From: an uncultured Caulobacter sp.
Lineage (GTDB): Bacteria; Pseudomonadota; Alphaproteobacteria; Caulobacterales; Caulobacteraceae
DNA: 64,000 nucleotides
Direction of reading: 5' to 3'
Assembly (NCBI GenBank): GCA_913776195.1
Contig: CAJYMH010000021.1
Coordinates: forward strand, 186,001-250,000
Shown: in pieces, positions 26,636 to 35,516 of the stretch
Layout of the letters: the number at the start of each line of letters is the position of its first letter
Numbering within the stretch: the first letter of the stretch is position 1
Translations under genes and position numbers: made by a program
The notes under the pieces: generated by a model
Database searches by the model: none
Told to the model about the DNA's origin: nothing
The model's input: the letters and a program-made list of their open reading frames with translations, nothing else

Positions 26636-27796
26636 CTAGTCTTCAGAGGCGGCCGTCTTGATGGCCGCCTCGGCGACCTTTTCGACGGCCGGAGCCGCGC
26701 TTTTCGCCGGCTTGTCTGCGGCGGGCGCCGTCTTGGCGGCGATCGGCAGGACCTTGGCGTTGGCCGGAGCGACCTTCACATCCACCGCCGGGCCGGCGGT
26801 CAGGGTCGCGGTGTCGACCGCTTCCGCGAGGGCGGAGCCGGCCATGTAAAGCCCGCCCTGCGGCAGGTTGGGCGCGGTCGGCGCGGGCGCCAGGCTGGCC
26901 AGGACCGTCGGGGCCACGTCGGTGGCCTTGGCCAGGGTCACCTGCGGGCGCTCCATATAGGTGGCGGGACGGGCGCGGCCGTTGAACTTGTAGAAGACAT
27001 GCAGCCCCACCTGGGCGACGCGCATCATGCGCGGCCCCCAGTTCGGCGCCACCGCCGTGGTGTGGAAGTGCGTGGCCGAGCCGACCTCACCCATCACCGC
27101 GCCGGACAGGGCGCGGGCGGCGATCTTCTCGGCGCGGGTCCAGGCTCCGCCCTCTCGACCCCGACGCATGGAGCCGTCGCAGGCGAAGCTGAACTGACAG
27201 CCGCCGCGCGCGCTGGCGCGCTGGAAGACGACCCCGCAGACGCTCTTGGGGAAAGCGGGGTGGCGCACGCGGTTCAGAACCACTTGGGCCACCGCCTGCT
27301 GGCCGCGCGGGCCTTCGCCGCGGGCTTCGTAATAGACGGCCTGAGACAGGCACTCCAGCTCGCGGGCCTGATCCAGGGCGCCAGCCATATGGAAGGGCTG
27401 AGCCGCCGGATTGAAGCCGCCATTGAGGCTGGCGCGAAGGACGAAGTTGCGGTCGAGGTTGGAACCGGTCGCCCGAGCCTTGCGCTCTAGACGTGCGGCC
27501 AGAATGGAAGACTGACGGTCGCGGGCGGCGTCGCCGGCGACGGTGAACGGATCATGGCGGCGGGCGACGGACTGAGCGCCGGCGTCCATCCGCAGGACGG
27601 CCTCTTTGAGGGCCGTCTCGGAGAACCCTTCGGCCGCGGCTGCGGCCAGGCGGGTGGAGCGTGCATGCTGCGTGGCGGTCTGGGCCATGCCCCCCGCCAG
27701 GTAGGCGCCGCCGAGGATCAGGCCGACGGCCGTTCCAATCAACGCAGCGCCGAACAGCGCACGCGCGTCCGCGCGTGTCTGGGTCTTAAGAGACAA
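26636..27796 (-). CDS. SleB-type cell-wall hydrolase, membrane-anchored paralogue
   Basis: A 386-residue peptidoglycan hydrolase with the same domain as the gene at 13165: LECLSQAVYYEARGEGPRGQ (catalytic Glu), VVLNRVRHPAFPKSVCGVVF, GCQFSFACDGS and SATHFHTTAVAPNWGPRMMR. Instead of a lipobox it has an N-terminal transmembrane helix (about residues 14-36, LFGAALIGTAVGLILGGAYL) and a long Ala/Pro/Lys-rich C-terminal tail. The start is TTG at 27796, with no better start nearby. SleB names come from spore cortex lysis, but alphaproteobacteria do not sporulate, so a role in vegetative wall remodelling is likely. The tail could contact the wall or a partner. Confidence 0.9.
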   Translation of the reverse strand: MSLKTQTRADARALFGAALIGTAVGLILGGAYLAGGMAQTATQHARSTRLAAAAAEGFSETALKEAVLRMDAGAQSVARRHDPFTVAGDAARDRQSSILAARLERKARATGSNLDRNFVLRASLNGGFNPAAQPFHMAGALDQARELECLSQAVYYEARGEGPRGQQAVAQVVLNRVRHPAFPKSVCGVVFQRASARGGCQFSFACDGSMRRGREGGAWTRAEKIAARALSGAVMGEVGSATHFHTTAVAPNWGPRMMRVAQVGLHVFYKFNGRARPATYMERPQVTLAKATDVAPTVLASLAPAPTAPNLPQGGLYMAGSALAEAVDTATLTAGPAVDVKVAPANAKVLPIAAKTAPAADKPAKSAAPAVEKVAEAAIKTAASED

Positions 27797-28135
27797 AAGA
27801 TCGTGTCCTATGCGGCAAGGGCAGGATGCGCCCTCTGTCGTACGCCGCGTCAGAGCCGTTAACCTTGGTAACGCTTAGCCCTGACGAGGCGGAGCAGGCC
27901 GGTTCACGTCAGCCCAGCTCCAAGTCGTGAAAACGTCTTATGGCGAAATCCGCCCGGATTCGCAAGCACGCTCCGCTGGCCTCACCATGAGTCGCTTCGC
28001 CAGCGACTGCAAGATGCCCCGTTAAGCGTTGCTGCAAAAAAGATTTTTCCCCGACGCGAAGGCCTCGAAAATCGCCTTCGGAACCCGTTCGCAAGCGTCG
28101 CCGTTGATAGGCCGACACCGATCTGGAGGGTTCAA
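27797..28135. other. Intergenic region between divergent SleB and lipoprotein genes
   Basis: About 340 bases holding two divergent promoters. I see a near-palindrome GTTAACCTTGGTAAC at 27858-27872 on the SleB side, one GANTC site near 27957, an A/T-rich block (AAAAAAGATTTTT) near 28035, and a GGAGGG ribosome-binding site before 28136. No convincing gene: the weak open frames here lack coding features. Confidence 0.5.
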
Positions 28136-28321
28136 ATGGTTAAGCTCGTAACGATTCTTGCCGCCTCTGCCGCAACCCTGGCCGTGGCCGCCTGCGGCCA
28201 CAACGTCGAACAGCGCGCCGCGACGGGCGCAGCCACCGGCGCCGTCGTCGCCGGTCCCGTGGGCGCCGTCGCCGGCGCGGCGGTAGGCACGGTGGTCAGC
28301 AAGGGCGTCGACAAGGAATAG
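28136..28321 (+). CDS. Small glycine-zipper lipoprotein (entericidin-like)
   Basis: A 61-residue envelope peptide. It begins MVKLVTILAASAATLAVAAC, a lipoprotein signal with lipobox VAAC, so the mature peptide would be about 42 residues anchored at its Cys. The mature part is a glycine-zipper run of Gly/Ala spaced by four (ATGAATGAVVAGPVGAVAGA), which tends to insert into or associate with membranes, ending in SKGVDKE. A GGAGGG precedes the ATG by seven bases. Similar peptides occur in many alphaproteobacteria; function here is unknown. Confidence 0.75.
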   Translation: MVKLVTILAASAATLAVAACGHNVEQRAATGAATGAVVAGPVGAVAGAAVGTVVSKGVDKE

Positions 28322-28376
28322 CCTTAGCCGCATGGGCGCGGACGGCGAGTTCACGACGCCGCCCGCGCTCCACGCC

Positions 28377-29384
28377 TCAGTTGCGCGCCAGACGCCAGAT
28401 TTCGCGGCCCGCTCCCGCCACGGCGATCGCCGCGGTGATCATAAGGCCGACGCTCACGCTGAGATGAATGGTCGTCATCCAGTCGGGACGCGACGTCGTC
28501 TCCACATGGAAGAGAGGCCGTGCGTTCCACAGCACCCAGGTCAGACCCAGCACGATCAGGTGGCTGGCGAGGAAGAGCCCTGCCCGGACCCTGACCGCAG
28601 CCGCCAGCAGCAGGTCGGAGAGGTTGGCTGCGATCTGCACGACCAGTAGGCCAGCGATAGGCCAATGCAGCTCTGCCCATATCGGGGCGGGCATGATCCT
28701 CAGATCGTCGCCGGCCTGGCCGAACGGCAGGGGCGTCCACCCCAGCCACCAGACCAGCACCCATAGCGTGACCACCAGTTCGAAGATGCTCTCGAACCGC
28801 GACTTACCGCGTTGCTTCAGCGCCTTGTCCGTCGTCGTCCCTATGGAGCCAAGGCTGCTCAGGGCCGAAAGCCCCGGCAGGTCCGGCATGGCCGGCGCCA
28901 CGGTCGGCAAGCGGGATGGCTTCCAGTCATCGAGGAAGTTCAGCTTCACGACGCCCCGCTCCGCCAGCCAGCCAGCGATGGTCAGCAGGCCGACGACCGT
29001 GATCGTCAGGCTGACATAGTTGTGGACGCCCTGGATGATGACCTGGGCGGAATTGGCCTGGGTCATGAGGGCGATAACCGTCAGCACCGCCGTCACCAGC
29101 GCCCCGATCGCCAGCGAGACCTTCACCGCCTGCATGTAGAGCGGATAGACGGCGGGCCCGATCAGCGGTCCTTGCGCACCATAACGACCGGCCACGATCA
29201 GGGGATGGCCGTTGGCCTTGATGATCGCCTCCTGCTCGGCGGCGGTCAGCGGGCGGCCCAGCTCCGCCTCCTTCTCCTCCATGCGATTCATCAGCAGGTC
29301 GCGCAGTTCGGCGGCGATGTCGTCGCGCTGGGCGCTGGGCAACAGGGCGGCCACGGCCGCGAGATAACGCTCGAGCAGGTCCAT
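28377..29384 (-). CDS. HAAS-domain membrane protein paired with PadR
   Basis: A 335-residue membrane protein. Residues 1-75 form a HAAS-like domain (MDLLERYLAAVAALLPSAQR, ELRDLLMNRMEEKEAELGRP), which in other bacteria sits in proteins encoded next to PadR regulators. Six or so hydrophobic segments follow (for example VSLAIGALVTAVLTVIALMT and VSLTITVVGLLTIAGWLAER). The start at 29384 has an AAGGGGG ribosome-binding site. It is 14 bases downstream of the padR stop on the same strand, so the two form an operon. The likely model is that PadR represses both; the transport or signalling role of the membrane part is unknown. Confidence 0.85.
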   Translation of the reverse strand: MDLLERYLAAVAALLPSAQRDDIAAELRDLLMNRMEEKEAELGRPLTAAEQEAIIKANGHPLIVAGRYGAQGPLIGPAVYPLYMQAVKVSLAIGALVTAVLTVIALMTQANSAQVIIQGVHNYVSLTITVVGLLTIAGWLAERGVVKLNFLDDWKPSRLPTVAPAMPDLPGLSALSSLGSIGTTTDKALKQRGKSRFESIFELVVTLWVLVWWLGWTPLPFGQAGDDLRIMPAPIWAELHWPIAGLLVVQIAANLSDLLLAAAVRVRAGLFLASHLIVLGLTWVLWNARPLFHVETTSRPDWMTTIHLSVSVGLMITAAIAVAGAGREIWRLARN

Positions 29385-29398
29385 CTTGGTCCCCCTTC

Positions 29399-29728
29399 CT
29401 AGAGCAGCTTGTCGAGAGATGAGTTGATCGCCCGCCATTCGGCAGCCAGGCGGGCGAGCACGCCAACGCCTTCAGGCGACAGGCGGTAGAAGCGCTTCTT
29501 GCGCTTGTCCTCCTCGCGCCATTCGCTGGTCAGCAGGCCCTGGCCTTCCAGGCGGCGGAGCATAGGATAGAGCGCCCCTTCGTCGATATCGACGCCCACC
29601 TCAGCGAGGGCTCGACGCAGGGTGTAGCCGTACCGCTCCTCCTGAAGCTGAGCGAGAACGGCCAGGATAAGGCTCCCCCGCCGCAGCTCCTGGCGAAGCG
29701 TTTCAAAGATGTCCGTATCGCTGGGCAT
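29399..29728 (-). CDS. PadR-family transcriptional regulator
   Basis: A 109-residue winged-helix repressor of the small PadR type. The HTH spans SLILAVLAQLQEERYGYTLR and VDIDEGALYPMLRRLEGQGL, followed by the wing TSEWREEDKRKKRFYRLSPE and a C-terminal dimerisation helix. It heads an operon with the HAAS-domain protein. A perfect 9-bp inverted repeat lies 33-59 bases upstream of the start, strongly suggesting autoregulation. The ligand is unknown. Confidence 0.93.
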   Translation of the reverse strand: MPSDTDIFETLRQELRRGSLILAVLAQLQEERYGYTLRRALAEVGVDIDEGALYPMLRRLEGQGLLTSEWREEDKRKKRFYRLSPEGVGVLARLAAEWRAINSSLDKLL

Positions 29729-29730
29729 AA

Positions 29731-29787
29731 GGTGTGCGCCAAATGGTGTGCATCACATGGTGTGTGACAAACACTGTATGTCACACA
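29731..29787 (-). promoter_or_regulatory. Probable PadR operator: inverted repeat plus GGTGTG direct repeats
   Basis: TGTGTGACA (29761-29769) and TGTCACACA (29779-29787) form a perfect 9-bp inverted repeat with a 9-base spacer. Next to it, GGTGTG recurs three times at 14-base intervals (29731, 29745, 29759). The TGT/ACA arms agree in style with the dyads bound by PadR proteins. The element is between the padR start and its presumed promoter region. Confidence 0.72.
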
Positions 29788-29926
29788 GTATTAGGGCGCG
29801 CAAGCGCCGCTTCCTCGCCCGTATAAACTCGCGATGGATGTATCAACCGCCGAAAGCGCCCCATGGTTGACAACGGATTAACGACGAAACACGGTGAAGC
29901 TTGGAATCCGGCACCCAGGACCAGCC

Positions 29927-30979
29927 ATGGCGCTCCCGCCCTTCCGCCGACGTCGCCAGGACAAGACCCCCGCCAAGGAGACGGCGGATGCGGCGAAGAT
30001 GATCGCCACCACACTCGGCATCATCGTCGGCGTCGTAGGGCTATTCAAAACCAGCGTCGATCTCATCTCGGCGCAGCACAAGGACCTGAGAGACCGGGTC
30101 GCCGTCGAGACCGCCTTCTATGAAAAGCGCTACGAGTACGCGGTCGAGCATTTCAACGGCGCCCAGGCCGAGGATCAGATCAAGCAGGCGCTCAGCCTCA
30201 TCTATGATCGCGACGAGCCGGACCTGAGCCTGGGCTGGCTTCTGGACAAGATTTACGACGACAAGGTTCGGCAGGCTCGCCTGCAGGTCTGCGGCGCGCG
30301 CCGTCTGGCGGAAAGCCCCTATCGGCAATCCGCCGTCTTCATAAGACTGGAACGCGCGCGGGAGCGGTTGCTGACCGAGAAGCCCAAGGCGCCGGAAGCT
30401 CAGAGCTATGCCTTCGACACACGCTGCCGGGAAGCCCGAAAGGAGGCCGTGCTCCCCTTGCCTGAATCCGTGACCATCGCGCAGGCGGCGCCGACCGCTC
30501 CCGCCCCGGAAGTCCCCGCCGCGGTCGCAAAAGCCGCCGAGCAGAACACCGCCGCCGTCGCCATCGGCGAGAACGCTCAGCTCGACTGCGACACCGCCCC
30601 CTCGGCGCCCTACTCAAAGGCCGGGGCCAAGGGGGGATGGGACGTCGATGTCTTCTGGTGTCGGCGGGCCGATGGGGACGCGGATCGCCTCAATTTCGCG
30701 GCCGCCTGCCGAGCCTATAACCGCCTTGCTGGCGCCCCATCTGTCGGAACCCCGCCCCAGGCGCTCGGCCGCCTCCGCCTACGCCCCCTCGACGCCGCAG
30801 CTCAGCGTAAGGTGGGGCCGCCTTCCGGTCTGGAGTCTCGGTATGACGCGCAGAGCTTCGACGAGCAGGCCTTCAGCGACCAGCTGGCCCAGACCGCCTG
30901 GGGAGGCGCCGGCTACAAGCTGCGCGCCTCAAACAGCGACACCCGCTGGTACGTCAGCCTGTTCTCCTGCATTTCCTGA
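29927..30979 (+). CDS. Membrane-anchored protein of unknown function
   Basis: I do not recognise this 350-residue protein. The first 25 residues are basic (PPFRRRRQDKTPAKE), then a single hydrophobic segment (about residues 27-46, MIATTLGIIVGVVGLFKTSV). A helical region follows with repeated charged heptads (AVETAFYEKRYEYAVEHFNG), an Ala/Pro linker around 170-210, and a C-terminal domain with four Cys (LDCDTAPSAPYSK, VFWCRRADGDADR, AACRAYN, LFSCIS) and a conserved-looking GGWDVDVFWC. The pattern suggests an N-in anchor and a periplasmic disulfide-bonded domain. ATG 29927 has AGGA upstream; a GTG at 29894 would add 11 residues. Confidence 0.65.
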   Translation: MALPPFRRRRQDKTPAKETADAAKMIATTLGIIVGVVGLFKTSVDLISAQHKDLRDRVAVETAFYEKRYEYAVEHFNGAQAEDQIKQALSLIYDRDEPDLSLGWLLDKIYDDKVRQARLQVCGARRLAESPYRQSAVFIRLERARERLLTEKPKAPEAQSYAFDTRCREARKEAVLPLPESVTIAQAAPTAPAPEVPAAVAKAAEQNTAAVAIGENAQLDCDTAPSAPYSKAGAKGGWDVDVFWCRRADGDADRLNFAAACRAYNRLAGAPSVGTPPQALGRLRLRPLDAAAQRKVGPPSGLESRYDAQSFDEQAFSDQLAQTAWGGAGYKLRASNSDTRWYVSLFSCIS

Positions 30980-31040
30980 TCGCGCTGCCCACCTTGCGGT
31001 CACTTATCCACATTTCGCATAACAATGTGATCTTGACAGT

Positions 31041-31052
31041 GTGCATACGCAC
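31041..31052. promoter_or_regulatory. Operator-like palindrome before marR
   Basis: GTGCATACGCAC, an imperfect palindrome right after a TTGACA hexamer (31033-31038) and 16 bases before the marR ATG. Ten of its 12 bases recur as GTGCATATACAC before the SDR gene at 31540. Confidence 0.65.
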
Positions 31053-31067
31053 GGCCATTTGAGCGTC

Positions 31068-31493
31068 ATGGCCAAGCCTCAGCGCATAAACACCTGCAAC
31101 GCCTTCGCCCTTCGTCAGGCGACGCGGTACGTCTCACAGCTCTACGAACAGCATCTGGCGCCGGTCGGCTTGACCGGGCCGCAGTTCAGTCTGCTGGCGC
31201 AGCTGGAGGGCGACGGCCTGACCATGGCCGAGCTGGCCCGCCTGCTGGTCACCGACCGCACCACCCTGGTCCGCACCCTGCAGCCTCTCCAGCGCGACGG
31301 CCTGGTCGCCGCCGCGCCTAAAGCCAAGGGATCGCGCCAGCTTATCTTCAGCCTGACCGCCGAGGGCCGCGACCGGCTGAAGGCCGCCATGCCCTTATGG
31401 CGCGACGCCCAGGACGCCTTCGAGGGCCGCGTCGGCCTGACCGAGGCCGAGAACCTGCGCCGCCAGCTTCTGAAGCTGACCCAGCACATCTGA
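31068..31493 (+). CDS. MarR-family transcriptional regulator
   Basis: A 141-residue winged-helix repressor. The HTH is TMAELARLLVTDRTTLVRTLQPLQRDG, followed by a wing with KAKGSRQLIFSLTAEGRDRL; flanking helices form the dimer interface. It begins MAKPQRINTCNAFALRQATR. I choose ATG 31068 rather than the GTG at 31041, because the GTG lies inside the operator-like palindrome and is probably not translated. It is followed by an SDR gene 85 bases downstream whose leader has a near copy of the palindrome, so this regulator probably represses itself and that gene. Confidence 0.93.
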   Translation: MAKPQRINTCNAFALRQATRYVSQLYEQHLAPVGLTGPQFSLLAQLEGDGLTMAELARLLVTDRTTLVRTLQPLQRDGLVAAAPKAKGSRQLIFSLTAEGRDRLKAAMPLWRDAQDAFEGRVGLTEAENLRRQLLKLTQHI

Positions 31494-31539
31494 CGTCGGA
31501 TCCGTACAAGCCGTCCGGCCGTCTCTTGCGCACCATATA

Positions 31540-31551
31540 GTGCATATACAC
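31540..31551. promoter_or_regulatory. Operator-like palindrome before the SDR gene
   Basis: GTGCATATACAC, 28 bases upstream of the SDR start codon, matching the copy before marR in 10 of 12 positions. It sits in an A/T-rich stretch where a promoter is expected. Confidence 0.65.
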
Positions 31552-31578
31552 ATAACAAGCTCCACTGGAGAGATCGTT

Positions 31579-32301
31579 ATGCAAATCCAAGGTTCCGTCG
31601 CCCTCGTCACCGGCGCCAATCGCGGCATCGGCCGCGCCTATGTCCAGGGCCTGCTCGATCGCGGGGCGGCCAAGGTCTACGCCGCCGCCCGCGACACCGC
31701 CTCGCTGAGCTTTAACGACCCGCGCATCGTCCCCCTCGCCCTCGACGTGTCCGACGCCGCCCAGGTGGCCGCCGCCGCCAAGGCCGCCCCGGACGTCACC
31801 CTGCTGATCAACAATGCGGGCGTGATCTTCGGCGGGGACCTGCTGCGCGACGGGGTGGTCGAGGACGCCCGCAAGGAGATCGAGGTCAACTACCTCGCCC
31901 CCCTCGCCCTGGCCCAGGCCTTCGCCCCAGCGCTCAAGGCGTCCAGGGGCGGGCTGGTCAATGTCCTGTCCATGCTGGCCAAGGTGGTGGCGAAGGGCGC
32001 GGCGACCTATTCGGCCTCCAAGGCCGCCGGCCTGATGCTGAACACCGCCCTGCGCGCCGAGTTCGCCCCGCACGGCGTCGCCGTGGTCGCCGTCCTGCCG
32101 GTGCAGGTTGAGACCGACATGGGCAAGGGCCTGCCCGAGCCGCGCCTGACGCCGGAGGAAGTGGTGTCCGAGAGCCTTGACGCCCTGGCCGACGGGACGG
32201 GGGAGGTCTTCCCCGGCGTCCTCACCAGGAACGCCCTGGCCGGCTTCACCGCCGATCCGAAGGGGTTCCAGGCGATGATGCTGGGTGGCGGGAACCACTG
32301 A
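31579..32301 (+). CDS. Short-chain dehydrogenase/reductase
   Basis: A 240-residue classical SDR. It has the cofactor motif VTGANRGIGRAYVQGLLDRG, the NNAG motif (LLINNAGVIFG), catalytic Ser in LVNVLSMLAKV and the YSASKAAG motif with Tyr and Lys. The Asp after the second strand (ALDVSDAAQ) is present. The substrate is unknown. It is preceded by a copy of the MarR-gene palindrome, so induction by an aromatic or electrophilic compound through MarR is a reasonable inference. An 8-bp hairpin (TGGCGGGA / TCCCGCCA) spans its stop codon, and a second small hairpin follows at 32317-32335; these may end the transcript before uvrB. Confidence 0.92.
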   Translation: MQIQGSVALVTGANRGIGRAYVQGLLDRGAAKVYAAARDTASLSFNDPRIVPLALDVSDAAQVAAAAKAAPDVTLLINNAGVIFGGDLLRDGVVEDARKEIEVNYLAPLALAQAFAPALKASRGGLVNVLSMLAKVVAKGAATYSASKAAGLMLNTALRAEFAPHGVAVVAVLPVQVETDMGKGLPEPRLTPEEVVSESLDALADGTGEVFPGVLTRNALAGFTADPKGFQAMMLGGGNH

Positions 32302-32378
32302 CACCTCCCGCCAGTTGCTGACACTCACCGTCAGCAGCCGCGCTGGCGTTCGGGGCGGGGAGAACCTACTTTCGCATC

Positions 32379-34535
<2,157 letters not shown>

Positions 34536-34560
34536 TCCCAGCTTCGAGCCTGCCCAAACT

Positions 34561-34649
34561 CCGCTCACCCCGGCGAAGGCCGGGGCCCCGGTGAAGCCCT
34601 GCTGAGGCTCTGGATGATTCTGCGTCCCGGCCTTCGCCGGGATGAGCGG
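34561..34649. repeat. Long extragenic palindrome (REP-like)
   Basis: Two 26-base arms (34561-34586 and 34624-34649) are reverse complements at 24 of 26 positions, with core CCGGCGAAGGCCGG, separated by 37 bases. It lies between uvrB and the YCII gene. Interspersed palindromes with this GCGAAGGC core are common in Caulobacterales and relatives. In RNA it would form a strong hairpin that could end uvrB transcripts. Confidence 0.75.
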
Positions 34650-34774
34650 TTGAAGGATTGGAGCTCAGCCCCTCCCCGCTTCGCAAGGGAGGAGTAGAAT
34701 TTGCCCGCCCCCCGTCGGCTTCCCCCCGCCCCATTCGTCGTTCCACCATCAACCCCCAACGACGGAGACGGACA

Positions 34775-35143
34775 ATGCGCGTGATGGTGCTGGTGAAGGC
34801 CACCGGGGACAGCGAGACGGACTTCGTCCGCACGCCTGAAACCGACGCGATGATGCAGGCCATGGGCCGCTTCAACGACGAGCTTCAGGCCGCCGGAATC
34901 CTGGTCATGGCCGACGGCCTCAAGCCCACGTCCCACGGCAAGCGCGTCGCCTTCGACGGCGCCGGCCGCACGGTGATCGACGGCCCCTTCGCCCCGGCCC
35001 GCGACCAGGTCGCCGGCTTCTGGCTGTGGGACGTCAAGGACATGGACGAAGCCGTCGCCTGGGTGAAACGCTGCCCGAACCCCATGCCCGGCCAGAGCGA
35101 GATCGAAATCCGACCAGCGTACGAGGCGGGTGATCTGGCCTGA
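34775..35143 (+). CDS. YCII-related (DGPF) domain protein
   Basis: A 122-residue protein of the YCII/DGPF family (PF03795), with the motif VIDGPFAPARDQVAGFWLWD and the preceding GILVMADGLKPTSHGKRVAF. Family members form dimers with a His-Asp pair; in many genomes they sit with ECF sigma factors, which I do not see here. GGAG lies ten bases ahead of the ATG. Function is unknown. The frame continues upstream across the palindrome to 34658 but that part is not coding. Confidence 0.9.
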   Translation: MRVMVLVKATGDSETDFVRTPETDAMMQAMGRFNDELQAAGILVMADGLKPTSHGKRVAFDGAGRTVIDGPFAPARDQVAGFWLWDVKDMDEAVAWVKRCPNPMPGQSEIEIRPAYEAGDLA

Positions 35144-35354
35144 ACCCCTTTCCTCTCGTGGGAATGGACGGCGAAGCGGGGGGCGAACGGGCGTCCGTCG
35201 ACCGGCTCGGGATGACGACGGCAGCATTCCCCATCGTCATGCGGACGGCGGCGCCGGCGGCCGGTCGAAGCACGCAAGAGCCGTGCTCCCAGGACCGCAA
35301 CATCACGCCTTGCGGCGACGCTTGTTTTGGATAACGTCGATACGCGTATGAAGT

Positions 35355-35516
35355 GTGAGGGATGTCCCGGCCTTGAAGATCGTTCTCTACGTCGCCGCCT
35401 GGACCTGGGCCGCCTGGGTCACGGTGACGCTCTACGCCTGCGCCTCCCGCCTGCATCAGATGCTTCAGCTGCTCAGGCGGATGACCCCGATGGAGCCGCG
35501 GCCTCCGGCAGGGTGA
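35355..35516 (+). CDS. Possible small membrane peptide
   Basis: A short frame starting GTG at 35355 (or TTG at 35373) encodes about 47-53 residues: a clear hydrophobic helix (LKIVLYVAAWTWAAWVTVTL) followed by a basic tail with Cys, His and Met (YACASRLHQMLQLLRRMT). Its end overlaps the 3' end of the convergent kinase gene by 44 bases. Non-ATG start and overlap make it uncertain, but the single-span pattern is protein-like. Confidence 0.35.
   Translation: MRDVPALKIVLYVAAWTWAAWVTVTLYACASRLHQMLQLLRRMTPMEPRPPAG

Noticed and set aside
31041-31067. GTG start of marR adding nine residues
   Set aside because: The codon is the first part of the operator-like palindrome, and ATG 31068 gives a normal MarR length.
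32302-32378. SOS (LexA) box before uvrB
   Set aside because: Only one GTTC is present; the GTTC-N7-GTTC direct repeat of alphaproteobacterial LexA is absent. GTTC...GAAC here is inverted with a 10-base gap.
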